Source of the DNA: Rhizobium sp. NFR03
GTDB lineage: Bacteria; Pseudomonadota; Alphaproteobacteria; Rhizobiales; Rhizobiaceae
NCBI RefSeq assembly: GCF_900111275.1
Contig: NZ_FOGR01000010.1
Location: 1 to 64,000 of the forward strand
DNA: 64,000 bases
Direction of reading: 5' to 3'
The first letter of the stretch is position 1; every line of letters begins with the position of its first letter. A program made the position numbers and the translations under genes. Of the stretch, positions 20,217 to 28,991 are shown piece by piece. Under the pieces are notes generated by a model. The model saw only the letters and a program-made list of their open reading frames with translations, did no database searches and had not been told where the DNA came from.

Positions 20217-22789
20217 TCCGCCGCTGCGGCCTTCGGCAACGCGCCCGAGGGAATGCGGCAAACAACCTCTGTCCCCTCGCCTTCGCGTGTGACGATGCGG
20301 ACTTTGCCGTGGTGCAGCGTGATGAAGCTGTCCACGATCGACAGTCCAAGGCCGGCACCGCCGCGCTGGCCATGGCTTTCGAAGCGGTGGAAGACGCTTT
20401 CGAGCACATCTTTCGGAATGCCAGGGCCCTGATCGCTGACCGTGAAGACGAAATCGCTGCCTTCGCGGGCGCAGGACAAGCCGACGACGCTCCCTTCCGG
20501 CGCGAAATTGGCGGCATTGGTCAGCAGCTTGATGAAGATCTGCTTCAGCCGCTGATGATCGGCGACGAACGTGCCGAGCATATCCGGCGTGTCGATACGC
20601 AGGGTGACCGCACTTTCCTGCAGCCGATCAGCCATCTGCTGGGCCACTTCGTCCAGAAAATCCGTGAGATTGATCTCGCTAAGGTCGAGCTCGACGATAC
20701 CGGCATCGACGGTGGCGAGATCGAGGATGTCGTTGACGATGGTCAGCAGCAGCGACGAGGAGGTGGAGATGTGGTCGACATATTCCGCTTGGCGTGTCGA
20801 AAGTTCGCCGAAGGCCGGCGTCTTCAGGAGGTCGGCGAAGCCGATGATATTGGTGAGCGGCGAGCGCAACTCGTAGGAGACGTGCTGGACGAAGTCGTTC
20901 TTGAGCGAATCCGCCATCCGCAGCGCCTCGTTCTTCTCCGTCAGCGCGCGCTCGACGCGAACGCTGTCCGTCATGTCGACGAAGGTCAGCATGGTCTGCG
21001 CATTGGGTAGGGGTATGATGGCGAAGTCGAGGATGAGACCGGTGCGCAGCTCCAGCATGCCACGGCTGGACGGCCGCTCATCCTCGAAGCTGGTAATGGC
21101 ATGGGCGAACTGCTTCCAGCCATCCGGCTGATCGTAGGACACGGCGCAAGCCTGCTCGATGGCACGGATGTGCGTGCCCGGCGCAACTTCCGTCTCGGTA
21201 ACGCCCCAGAGCGCCCGAAAGGCCGGGTTCGAGAGCTTGATGCGCCCGTCCGGACCGAACACGGCAACACCTTCGGAGAGATGATCGATCGTTTCGCCCT
21301 GAACCTGAACCAGCGTGTTGTAGCGGGTCTCCAAGTCTACCCGCTCGGTGAGGTTCTCGAAGACCCAGGTTGCCCCGCCCTGTGGCCGGGCCGTGGCGAA
21401 GACGCGCAAGGTCTGCCCGTTCGGCAGATGCCACATGTCCGTCTGGGTTTCGATGGCTTGATAGACCGAGAGAGCCTGCTCCTTCCACTGCTTCCAGCTG
21501 AGCTGCTCGGGAAGACGACCGCTCTCGCGCAACTGGTCGAAGATCTCGCCATTGCCGGGACGGCGGGCGAGGAAGGCCGTGTCGAGGTTCCACAATGTCT
21601 GAAAGGCCTGATTGTAGAACTGAAGACGCTGCGAGCCGTCAAAGGTGGCAACGGCCGTCGCCAGATGGTCGAGCGTTTCGGCATGGCTCTTCAGCGTGCG
21701 CGAAAGCTCCTCGCGGACAGCCTCGATGGCGCTCACATCGAGCGCGATGCCGGCCGTGCCATAGGTCGTCTTCGCGTCGACGACGTCGAAGAAGGTGCGC
21801 TGGCCGCGCACCACGGTCGAGATCTTGTCGCGGAACGGAGAATCGTAGGTCGAAAGTGCCTTGGCTTTTTCACGTGAAACGGTTGCCAGAAGCTCTCGGC
21901 CTTCCTGAACGACCACATCCGTGCTTGGCGCCTCCACGGCGTCGCGATAGGCTTCGTTGACCCAGGTAATCTGCCCGTCACGACCGCGTTGCCAGACAGG
22001 CATGTCGACGGCATTCAGCAACGTCTGAAGGTTGGCGAGATCGCCACGCAGACGGTCGCGCTCCAGCGTCAGTTCCGCCAGTTCCTCACGCAGATTGTTG
22101 AGTGCGACGAAGCGCACGAAAGCCCGGCCGCCGGAGACGCGGCCCTGTGCTTCCAGAATTTCGTTGCGGCTGGTCTGAACGACGAGGTCGAAGCTTTCGG
22201 CATAGGTGCGCAGCCGGTCGATCGCGCGCTCGAGTTCGCTGGCCGACGTCGCCTTGATCCAGCGGCCGAAGGCCAGAAAATCCCTGTCGTCCTGCGGCGC
22301 CCCGGTTTCGGGCGGAAGCTGGCCAAGGAACTCCGGCTTTTCAGCCGGACCGTCCCAGACGACGATGCTGCGGTTCTTGTCCGAAATCAGTGCCTGGAAG
22401 CGCGAGATACTCTGGCGAGCATCTGCAAGCGCGGTCTTCAGGTCGCGATTGTCGGTCTCGACCGTGCTGCGCTGGCGAATGACCCAGACAGCGGAGATCA
22501 TGGCCGCGGCAATGGCGCCGGTCAGGAGCGAGAAGGTGATGATTTCGGAGGAGTGGAAGACGCTGGCAACGCCTTCGGCAGCCATGGCCTCGCCGGAGAG
22601 GAGCCCCAATGCGGAGCTTGCTGCCAGCCGACGAACGGCTCGGGACAAGCGATTTCGGCGTGGAACAGAGGCGGTATCGAGCACAGCGGATGTCGAGGAA
22701 GATGGGCGGACCTGTACCCCGGCGGAAACCACGCCGGTCTTTAACGGGTCAGCAGCCGCTCTTCCCGCGTACCAAAAAGCTTTCGTCAT
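20213..22789 (-). CDS. divL: DivL-like PAS pseudo-histidine kinase
   Basis: About 858 residues. An N-terminal hydrophobic stretch and a transmembrane segment (IITFSLLTGAIAAAMISAVW) are followed by several PAS repeats (for example NAVDMPVWQRGRDGQITWVN, TAVATFDGSQRLQFYNQAF, EGVAVFGPDGRIKLSNPAF), then a kinase core. The H-box reads HVSYELRSPL: Tyr639 replaces the phospho-accepting His, the hallmark of DivL, a regulator in the CckA-CtrA cell-cycle pathway. The ATPase boxes are intact (LLTNAANFAPEG, DQGPGIP, GAGLGLSI). Start set at the ATG at 22789; 22846 is an alternative. The stop overlaps tsaE (ATGA). Confidence 0.85.
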   Translation of the reverse strand: MTKAFWYAGRAAADPLKTGVVSAGVQVRPSSSTSAVLDTASVPRRNRLSRAVRRLAASSALGLLSGEAMAAEGVASVFHSSEIITFSLLTGAIAAAMISAVWVIRQRSTVETDNRDLKTALADARQSISRFQALISDKNRSIVVWDGPAEKPEFLGQLPPETGAPQDDRDFLAFGRWIKATSASELERAIDRLRTYAESFDLVVQTSRNEILEAQGRVSGGRAFVRFVALNNLREELAELTLERDRLRGDLANLQTLLNAVDMPVWQRGRDGQITWVNEAYRDAVEAPSTDVVVQEGRELLATVSREKAKALSTYDSPFRDKISTVVRGQRTFFDVVDAKTTYGTAGIALDVSAIEAVREELSRTLKSHAETLDHLATAVATFDGSQRLQFYNQAFQTLWNLDTAFLARRPGNGEIFDQLRESGRLPEQLSWKQWKEQALSVYQAIETQTDMWHLPNGQTLRVFATARPQGGATWVFENLTERVDLETRYNTLVQVQGETIDHLSEGVAVFGPDGRIKLSNPAFRALWGVTETEVAPGTHIRAIEQACAVSYDQPDGWKQFAHAITSFEDERPSSRGMLELRTGLILDFAIIPLPNAQTMLTFVDMTDSVRVERALTEKNEALRMADSLKNDFVQHVSYELRSPLTNIIGFADLLKTPAFGELSTRQAEYVDHISTSSSLLLTIVNDILDLATVDAGIVELDLSEINLTDFLDEVAQQMADRLQESAVTLRIDTPDMLGTFVADHQRLKQIFIKLLTNAANFAPEGSVVGLSCAREGSDFVFTVSDQGPGIPKDVLESVFHRFESHGQRGGAGLGLSIVDSFITLHHGKVRIVTREGEGTEVVCRIPSGALPKAAAAE
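21866..21881. other. parS-like ParB site inside divL
   Basis: TTTTTCACGTGAAACG matches the palindromic ParB site TGTTTCACGTGAAACA at 14 of 16 positions with the CACGTG core intact. It lies in coding sequence of divL, about 39 kb from the proposed origin. Confidence 0.6.
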
Positions 22790-23080
22790 CGCGTGCCTGT
22801 CCCCGTTGCACGTCGTCCCGACGATCTTCCACCAGCTGGTGTCCATCGGCAGGGCGCACGTCCGCCGTCCCGCGCGGTCTATAGGTAAGTCCGCCTGGAC
22901 GAATATCGTCTTCCTCCGGATCGTTACGCGCTTATGCTTGCCCGCCGCTTGCGGCGCGCTGCGTTCCGTCCTGAAAACCAACGCTTTTTTCCGATTCAGT
23001 CCGCGTCAGTGCCGCATCTTCGTCCCGAATCGATACAGGCAGCATACCCACTCCCCCCGCGAGCGGGAAGCGCGGAGACA

Positions 23081-23117
23081 AAAAAGAGGCCGCGCGCTGT
23101 CAAGCGCACGGCCTCTT
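23081..23117 (-). terminator. Rho-independent terminator of ahcY
   Basis: On the minus strand AAGAGGCCG and GCGC arms pair with GCGC and CGGCCTCTT, followed by a T-run; it sits about 30 nt after the ahcY stop. Confidence 0.8.
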
Positions 23118-23145
23118 CTCATCTGTGGACGAGCGTAATCCCGCC

Positions 23146-24546
23146 TTAGTAGCGGTAATGATCCGCCTTGAACGGGCCCTGCGGCGTCACGCCGATATAG
23201 GAAGCCTGCTCGTCGGAGAGGGTCGTCAGCTTCACGCCGAGCTTGGCGAGGTGCAGGCGCGCGACCTTTTCGTCGAGGTGCTTCGGCAGGATGTGGACGC
23301 CGGCTTCGTACTGTTCGCCCTTGGTGAAGAGCTCGATCTGGGCCAGAACCTGGTTGGTGAACGAGGCCGACATGACGAAGGAGGGATGGCCGGTGGCATT
23401 GCCAAGGTTCAGCAGACGGCCTTCCGACAGGAGGATCATCCGGTTGCCCTTGGGGAACTCGATGAGGTCGACCTGCGGCTTGACGTTGTTCCACTTCAGG
23501 TTCTTAAGGGCGGAAACCTGGATCTCGTTGTCGAAGTGGCCGATATTGCCGACGATCGCCATGTCCTTCATCTCGCGCATATGCTCGATGCGGATGACGT
23601 CCTTGTTGCCGGTCGTGGTGATGAAGATGTCGGCGCTGGCAACGACGTCTTCCAGCTGGACGACTTCGAAACCGTCCATGGCGGCCTGAAGAGCGCAGAT
23701 CGGATCAACTTCCGTGACTTTGACGCGCGCGCCGGCACCCGACAGCGAGGCTGCCGAACCCTTGCCCACATCGCCGTAACCGCAGACGACGGCAACCTTG
23801 CCGGCCATCATCACGTCCGTGCCGCGACGGATACCATCGACGAGCGATTCCTTGCAGCCGTACTTGTTGTCGAACTTCGACTTGGTGACGCTGTCGTTGA
23901 CGTTGATCGCCGGGAAGGGCAGCAGGCCCTTGGCATGCAGCTGGTACAAGCGGTTGACGCCGGTCGTCGTTTCCTCGGTGACGCCCTTGATCGCATCGCG
24001 CTGCTTGGTGAAGAAGCCGGGCGTTTCAGCCATACGCTTCTTGATCTGTGCGAACAGGATCTCTTCTTCTTCCGAACCGGGGTTCGACAGAACGTCCTCA
24101 CCGGCTTCGGCGCGCGCGCCGAGCAGGATGTACATGGTGGCATCGCCGCCATCGTCGAGGATCATGTTGGAGACGCCGCCATCGGTCCACTGGAAGATCT
24201 TGTCCGTGTAGGTCCAGTATTCCGTCAGCGTCTCGCCCTTGATGGCGTAGACCGGAATGCCCGCAGCCGCGATGGCGGCGGCGGCGTGGTCCTGCGTCGA
24301 GAAGATGTTGCACGACGCCCAGCGAACATCGGCACCGAGTGCAACCAGCGTCTCGATGAGCACGGCGGTCTGGATTGTCATATGCAGCGAGCCGGTGATG
24401 CGAGCGCCCTTCAGCGGCTTCGATGTGCCGAATTCCTCGCGCGAGGCCATCAGGCCTGGCATTTCGGTTTCAGCGATGGTGATTTCCTTGCGGCCGAAGT
24501 CGGCAAGGCCGATATCGGCTACCAGATAGTCGTTGGTCGTGCTCAT
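23146..24546 (-). CDS. ahcY: S-adenosylhomocysteine hydrolase
   Basis: 466-residue NAD-dependent adenosylhomocysteinase, which clears SAH to adenosine and homocysteine and so sustains methylation. Clear blocks: [26 protein letters not shown], the NAD-binding [17 protein letters not shown], and the C-terminal FKADHYRY dimer tail. The length is typical of bacterial enzymes with the extra inserted segment. A 24-bp perfect palindrome lies 131 bp upstream, suggesting control by an SAH- or SAM-sensing repressor. Confidence 0.97.
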   Translation of the reverse strand: MSTTNDYLVADIGLADFGRKEITIAETEMPGLMASREEFGTSKPLKGARITGSLHMTIQTAVLIETLVALGADVRWASCNIFSTQDHAAAAIAAAGIPVYAIKGETLTEYWTYTDKIFQWTDGGVSNMILDDGGDATMYILLGARAEAGEDVLSNPGSEEEEILFAQIKKRMAETPGFFTKQRDAIKGVTEETTTGVNRLYQLHAKGLLPFPAINVNDSVTKSKFDNKYGCKESLVDGIRRGTDVMMAGKVAVVCGYGDVGKGSAASLSGAGARVKVTEVDPICALQAAMDGFEVVQLEDVVASADIFITTTGNKDVIRIEHMREMKDMAIVGNIGHFDNEIQVSALKNLKWNNVKPQVDLIEFPKGNRMILLSEGRLLNLGNATGHPSFVMSASFTNQVLAQIELFTKGEQYEAGVHILPKHLDEKVARLHLAKLGVKLTTLSDEQASYIGVTPQGPFKADHYRY

Positions 24547-24677
24547 GAAGCTCTCCGCTGATGGCGCGCCGGGTCGAAAGCTGCAAGCTCCGGGACCGCT
24601 GGCGAGCGTGATCTCGTTGCCCCGGCACAGCCAGGGCGCAATCCTGCTCTATCAGGAAAGCAGATCGCAGGCAACAT

Positions 24678-24701
24678 ACATATAAAGACGTCTTTATATG
24701 T
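24678..24701. promoter_or_regulatory. 24-bp perfect palindrome upstream of ahcY (candidate SahR-type operator)
   Basis: The half-site ACATATAAAGAC is followed directly by its exact reverse complement, in an otherwise GC-rich neighbourhood, between the ahcY start and the HPr stop. Its AT-rich dyad resembles motifs described for ArsR-family SAH-responsive regulators (SahR) of methionine-cycle genes in proteobacteria. The regulator match is from memory; the palindrome itself is directly visible. Confidence 0.6.
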
Positions 24702-24709
24702 TTATATGC

Positions 24710-24982
24710 CTACATTTCCTCGCCGAAGCGATCGCGCACCAAAGCATCGAGCGCTTCAAGCGCTTCCTCTGCCTGGTTGCCGCTGGCAGTGACGGAAATC
24801 GAGCTGCCGGTGCTGGCGGCAAGCATCATCAGGCCCATGATCGAAAGGCCGCCGACGGTCATGCCGTCCTTCGTCACGTGGATGTCGGCATCATAGGCCT
24901 CCACCGTCTGCACGAACTTGGCGGAAGCGCGCGCATGGAGACCGCGCTTGTTGATGATCTGAAGGTCCCGCGACAGTGTCAT
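24710..24982 (-). CDS. HPr-type phosphocarrier protein
   Basis: 90-residue HPr domain: the phospho-accepting His lies in NKRGLHARASAKF, and the regulatory serine region is GGLSIMGLMMLAAS. With EIIA immediately upstream (15-bp gap) and HprK nearby, but no sugar permease, it belongs to a regulatory nitrogen/carbon-type phosphotransfer chain (NPr-like role) rather than sugar uptake. Confidence 0.94.
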   Translation of the reverse strand: MTLSRDLQIINKRGLHARASAKFVQTVEAYDADIHVTKDGMTVGGLSIMGLMMLAASTGSSISVTASGNQAEEALEALDALVRDRFGEEM

Positions 24983-24997
24983 GAAGGAATGCGTCCG

Positions 24998-25399
24998 TTA
25001 TTTGCCGCTGAGAACGCGGCTGGCGACATTGATATATTTTCGTCCGGCCTCGGATGCCTCGATCAGCGCCTTGTCCATGTCGCTCTCGCCACGCACACCC
25101 GCCAGCTTGATCAGCATGGGCAGGTTGACGCCGGCAATCACCTCGACGGTGCCGCTCTGCATGACGGAGATGGCGAGGTTGGACGGCGTGCCGCCGAACA
25201 TGTCGGTGAGAATGATGACACCGCTGCCCTCGTTGGCGGCGATGACGGCCGTGAGGATATCCTGACGCCTCTGGTCCATGTCGTCTTCGGGTCCGATACA
25301 GACGGTCTCAATGAACTTCTGCGGCCCCACGACGTGTTCGAGCGCATGACGAAACTCTTCAGCCAGCTTGCCGTGCGTGACAAGCACAAGTCCGATCAT
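24998..25399 (-). CDS. PTS EIIA component, mannose/fructose type
   Basis: 133-residue EIIA-Man fold protein: the phospho-His is in GLVLVTHGKLAEEF, and TDMFGGTPSNLA is the family signature. The open frame reaches 25471, but the ATG at 25399 starts the conserved domain. It forms a pair with HPr and probably receives phosphate from it; as no EIIB or EIIC is present here, the output is regulatory. In other rhizobia this EIIA-HPr-HprK set is linked to ChvG/ChvI, as it is here. Confidence 0.93.
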   Translation of the reverse strand: MIGLVLVTHGKLAEEFRHALEHVVGPQKFIETVCIGPEDDMDQRRQDILTAVIAANEGSGVIILTDMFGGTPSNLAISVMQSGTVEVIAGVNLPMLIKLAGVRGESDMDKALIEASEAGRKYINVASRVLSGK

Positions 25400-25572
25400 G
25401 TGTCTTTGCTCCAACTGCCTTTTCCCTTCGGCGGACGATAGCCATGCCATGCCGCAATGCAACAATTTCATTCCACCTTGGGGCGGTCATCTTGGCGAGG
25501 AAATGCCGGAGTGCAAGTCAAAAATCCTAAAACACGGCTCACATGAGCAAAAACTGTGCAGACTGCGACATT

Positions 25573-26055
25573 TCAAAGGGTCGAAAAACGGCTGAGTGCA
25601 TCCAGTGGGTCAAGGCCCGGAAGAAGCGGAAGCCGGAGCAAAGGGAGCGCGACGGGGCCGGCTTCCCACATCTCGAGCTCGGGTGCGACCCGCATATCGA
25701 ACGGCGGGGCGACAGGCAGCACGGCATAGGACATGACGGCGGCCCTGACGGTTCGAACCGGGATCGGCCCGACACCGCGCAACTCGGCGAGGCCCGCTAT
25801 GGTTGCCGGAGCGCGGGCGACGAGACGGCCGCTCCGCAGGCTGACCATGACCTGATCGTCGGAGACGAGCGCCGCATTCCAGCCGCGACGGGCAGCCGAG
25901 GAAAGGCAGGCAAGGGCGGCGCTGGTCTTGCCGGTACCGGATGGGCCGACGAAGAGATAGCCAAGAGTGCCGAGGACGATGGCCGTTGCGTGAACGTTGC
26001 GGGGCGCGGCCTCGGCTGCAAGATCGTGGTCCGGTGCATCCAGCCTCGGGCTCAC
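25573..26055 (-). CDS. hprK: HPr kinase/phosphorylase, short alphaproteobacterial form
   Basis: 160 residues, about half the length of the Firmicutes enzyme: only the C-terminal kinase domain remains. Walker A is FVGPSGTGKTSAAL, and VSDDQVMV supplies acidic residues of the active site. It should phosphorylate the serine of HPr. The GTG start overlaps the chvG stop (GTGA), so it is translated with the ChvI/ChvG system. Confidence 0.92.
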   Translation of the reverse strand: MSPRLDAPDHDLAAEAAPRNVHATAIVLGTLGYLFVGPSGTGKTSAALACLSSAARRGWNAALVSDDQVMVSLRSGRLVARAPATIAGLAELRGVGPIPVRTVRAAVMSYAVLPVAPPFDMRVAPELEMWEAGPVALPLLRLPLLPGLDPLDALSRFSTL

Positions 26056-27833
26056 GCCGCCTCGCCGACGGGCAGCGACAGGATAAAGCGTGCGCCGGTG
26101 ACCGCGCCCTCAGCATCCGTCATGTTTTCAGCTCGCAGCGTGCCGCCATGTGCTTCGGCGATCTGCCGAGAGATCGACAGGCCGAGGCCGGAGTTTTGCC
26201 CGAAATCCTCGCCATCCGGCCGGTCGGTGTAGAAACGTTCGAAAATGCGGTCGATATCCTCGGCCTGAATGCCCGGGCCGTTGTCCTCGACATAGACGAC
26301 GCAGCGCGTACGGTTTCGCGTCAGCCGCACGATGATGTGGCCACCCTCTTCCGGCACGAAGGACCGGGCGTTCTCGATCAGGTTGGTGATGATCTGCCCG
26401 ATGCGCAGTTCATACCCGCTGACATCGAAACGGGCCTTGGGGTTGTCCTTGCGCTCCACGACGAAGTTGAGCAGCACCGTCTTCTTCTTGTTGCGCACCT
26501 GTCGCGAGATATCGACGAGATCGCCGAGCAGCTTTTCGAGATCGACCATGCGCGCATCGCTGCGGGCAAGCTCTGCATCCAGCCGCGAGGCGTCGGAGAT
26601 ATCGCTGATCAGGCGGTCGAGCCGGCGTACGTCATGCTGGATGACATCCATCAGCCGCTTCTTGGAGTCGTCTGTGCGGGCAAGAGGCAGGGTTTCCACG
26701 GCGCTTCGCAGGGAGGTCAGCGGGTTCTTGAGCTCGTGGCTGACATCGGCCGCAAAATTCTCGATGGCCGCGATGCGGTCGTAGAGCGCGCCGGTCATGT
26801 CCCGCAGCGCCACGGAGAGGTTGCCGATCTCGTCCTGACGGGAGGAAAAGTCGGGGATCTCCTGCCGCTCCTTGGCGCCACCGCGCCGCACGCGGATGGC
26901 GGCGGCCGACAGGCGGCGCAGCGGATTGGCGATCGTGCTCGACAGGAGAAGCGACAGGATGACGTTGACGAGGGCGGCGACCCCGAAGACGCGGATGATC
27001 GCCAGCCGCTCGGCATGGACGATCTTGTCGATATCGCCTGCCTGTGTTGATAGCAGGAGCACGCCGAGCACGGCCCGGAACCGCTGGACGGGAACGGCGA
27101 CGGAGACGATCAACTCCCCCTGTTCCGTGACCCGCACCACGGCGCCGCGCACGCCCGTGAGCGCATTCATGACTTCCGGATAGATCGATCCGTTACCGCC
27201 CGGCGGCTCCTTGTAGAGCGGCAGGTTGCCCGGCTGGAGCATGCGATTGTACCAGGTGTTGAGCTTGCCGGTCAGCGTCTCGTTTTCGGGCTCGATCGGT
27301 GGCAGGTCGAAGCGGAGCACCTGACCGCCGGTATAGAGATGGCGGCTGTCGAGCAGCAGGTCGGCATCCGCATCGAAAAGACGCGCGCGGGTCCGGGTAG
27401 GCGAGATCAGTCGCCGCAACACGGGCGCGACCCGCTCCTGCGTGATTGGAAATTCGAGATCCTCGTCCCGCGGCAGCGGCGTGATGCTCTGCCCGGCCTG
27501 AAGCTCGAGCAGCTTTTCCGGATCGATGGTGATGGAGTTCGTATCGACCGAGGCGGAGGCGGCGATGGCGCCGGCGATGATCTCGCCCTGCGTCAGCAGG
27601 CTTTCCACGCGCGCATCGATCAGACCCTCGCGGAACTGGTTGAGATACATGATGCCGCCGACGAGAACGACGAGCGCTACGAGATTGAAGAACAGGATGC
27701 GGCGCGTGAGGCTGGAAAAGACGGCATTGCCGAAGATGCGGCGGATCAGCGTGAAGGGATGCGCCCAGCGTCGGCCGGAGCGATAGGCTCCGTCCGCTTC
27801 CTCGATCGCCGCATGCCTCGTGATATCAGCCAC
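26052..27833 (-). CDS. chvG: Sensor histidine kinase ChvG (ExoS)
   Basis: 593-residue sensor kinase of the ChvG/ExoS/BvrS family, which responds to acidity and host-associated envelope signals. N-terminal transmembrane segment FFNLVALVVLVGGIMYL (about residues 50-66), a periplasmic domain, a second membrane segment about residue 280, a HAMP region, H-box DVSHELKNPLTSLRSA, then NLIENARSF, EDNGPGIQ and GLGLSIS. It follows chvI by 42 bp and overlaps hprK. In the cell it is held inactive by the periplasmic ExoR protein in related rhizobia; exoR is not in this window. Confidence 0.96.
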   Translation of the reverse strand: MADITRHAAIEEADGAYRSGRRWAHPFTLIRRIFGNAVFSSLTRRILFFNLVALVVLVGGIMYLNQFREGLIDARVESLLTQGEIIAGAIAASASVDTNSITIDPEKLLELQAGQSITPLPRDEDLEFPITQERVAPVLRRLISPTRTRARLFDADADLLLDSRHLYTGGQVLRFDLPPIEPENETLTGKLNTWYNRMLQPGNLPLYKEPPGGNGSIYPEVMNALTGVRGAVVRVTEQGELIVSVAVPVQRFRAVLGVLLLSTQAGDIDKIVHAERLAIIRVFGVAALVNVILSLLLSSTIANPLRRLSAAAIRVRRGGAKERQEIPDFSSRQDEIGNLSVALRDMTGALYDRIAAIENFAADVSHELKNPLTSLRSAVETLPLARTDDSKKRLMDVIQHDVRRLDRLISDISDASRLDAELARSDARMVDLEKLLGDLVDISRQVRNKKKTVLLNFVVERKDNPKARFDVSGYELRIGQIITNLIENARSFVPEEGGHIIVRLTRNRTRCVVYVEDNGPGIQAEDIDRIFERFYTDRPDGEDFGQNSGLGLSISRQIAEAHGGTLRAENMTDAEGAVTGARFILSLPVGEAA

Positions 27834-27875
27834 CTCGGACGCTCAGCCTCTCCCGCTGGTCATGTTCTTGCAGCC

Positions 27876-28607
27876 TCAGGCCGATTCGCGGAACCGGTAG
27901 CCGACGCCATACAGGGTTTCGATCATATCGAAGTCGTTGTCGACCATCTTGAACTTCTTGCGCAGCCGCTTGATGTGGCTGTCGATGGTGCGGTCGTCCA
28001 CATAGACCTGCTCGTCATAGGCGGCATCCATCAGCGAATCGCGGCTTTTCACGACACCGGGCCGCTGAGCGAGCGAATGCAGGATGAGGAACTCGGTCAC
28101 CGTCAGCGTCACCGGCTCGTTCTTCCATGTGCAGGTGTGGCGCTCCTGGTCCATCGACAGCTGGCCGCGCTCCAGAGACCGGGCCTGGATGTCGTCCTTC
28201 ATCTTCTGCAGTCCGGCGGGGCCGGCTGCCGCTGCGGCCTCCCGGTTGGCGGACCGCCGCAGGATCGCCTTCACGCGCTCGACCAGCAGGCGCTGGGAGA
28301 ATGGCTTGGTGATGAAGTCGTCGGCGCCCATCTTCAGCCCGAAAAGCTCGTCGATCTCCTCGTCCTTCGAGGTCAGGAAGATCACGGGAATATCCGACTT
28401 CTGACGCAGGCGACGCAGGAGTTCCATTCCGTCCATGCGCGGCATCTTGATGTCGAAGATCGCCAGTTGCGGCGGCCGGGCCAGAAGCCCGTCGAGCGCG
28501 GAGGCACCATCCGTGTAGGTCTCTACCTTGTAGCCCTCGGCTTCCAGCGCGATCGAGACCGATGTCAGGATGTTCCGGTCGTCATCGACAAGTGCAATGG
28601 TCTGCAT
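27876..28607 (-). CDS. chvI: Response regulator ChvI
   Basis: 243-residue OmpR-family regulator. The receiver shows [18 protein letters not shown], the phospho-Asp region [16 protein letters not shown], and FLTSKDEE; the C-terminal winged helix contains [21 protein letters not shown] and [17 protein letters not shown]. The start at 28607 has a GGAG site 9 nt upstream. Partner of ChvG; controls acid response, exopolysaccharide and virulence or symbiosis genes in related rhizobia. Divergent from pckA. Confidence 0.96.
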   Translation of the reverse strand: MQTIALVDDDRNILTSVSIALEAEGYKVETYTDGASALDGLLARPPQLAIFDIKMPRMDGMELLRRLRQKSDIPVIFLTSKDEEIDELFGLKMGADDFITKPFSQRLLVERVKAILRRSANREAAAAAGPAGLQKMKDDIQARSLERGQLSMDQERHTCTWKNEPVTLTVTEFLILHSLAQRPGVVKSRDSLMDAAYDEQVYVDDRTIDSHIKRLRKKFKMVDNDFDMIETLYGVGYRFRESA

Positions 28608-28991
28608 CGTATTCCGCTCCATCATATCTTCGCGCCTTCTCTCTTCAGTTGCCGCTCACACAGGAAGCGGGCATCTTCGACAGAGGCCGGCCTGGACAGA
28701 CGGAACTCCAGAACGGAGGTCGGCCGGGGCCGGCGCGCGTTCATGAGTATAAAGGTGGAACAAATTGTGGCGAAGCGAAAACGTCATTGTGATGCACAAT
28801 CGGCGAAGAAGAGTATTGAAGTGACATCTTACGAGGTTTTCAATTCCGAATTTAAACCGATTGAACATTGAACAATTTCCTTTAAATCGATTAATATATT
28901 GAATTTATTGTATTTTTTCTGGCGCCGCCTTGCGTTTTGCGTAACTCCGGCTAATGTTGCGTCATCGATACAACGCAGGGGAGCAGCGCTC
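28608..28991. other. AT-rich divergent promoter region, chvI / pckA
   Basis: A 384-bp gap with no credible gene. Bases about 28860-28920 are the most AT-rich stretch near here and include a direct repeat TTGAACA-TTGAACA at about 28861-28874. It should hold promoters for both genes; no ChvI or CRP-like operator could be assigned by eye. Confidence 0.5.
28930..28957 (+). promoter_or_regulatory. Possible sigma-70 promoter of pckA
   Basis: TTGCGT and TAATGT hexamers with a 16-bp spacer, 34 bp upstream of the pckA start codon. Weak match; offered as a candidate only. Confidence 0.3.

Noticed and set aside
27339-28871. 510-codon plus-strand frame opposite chvG/chvI
   Set aside because: Antisense to two unmistakable two-component genes with normal motifs.
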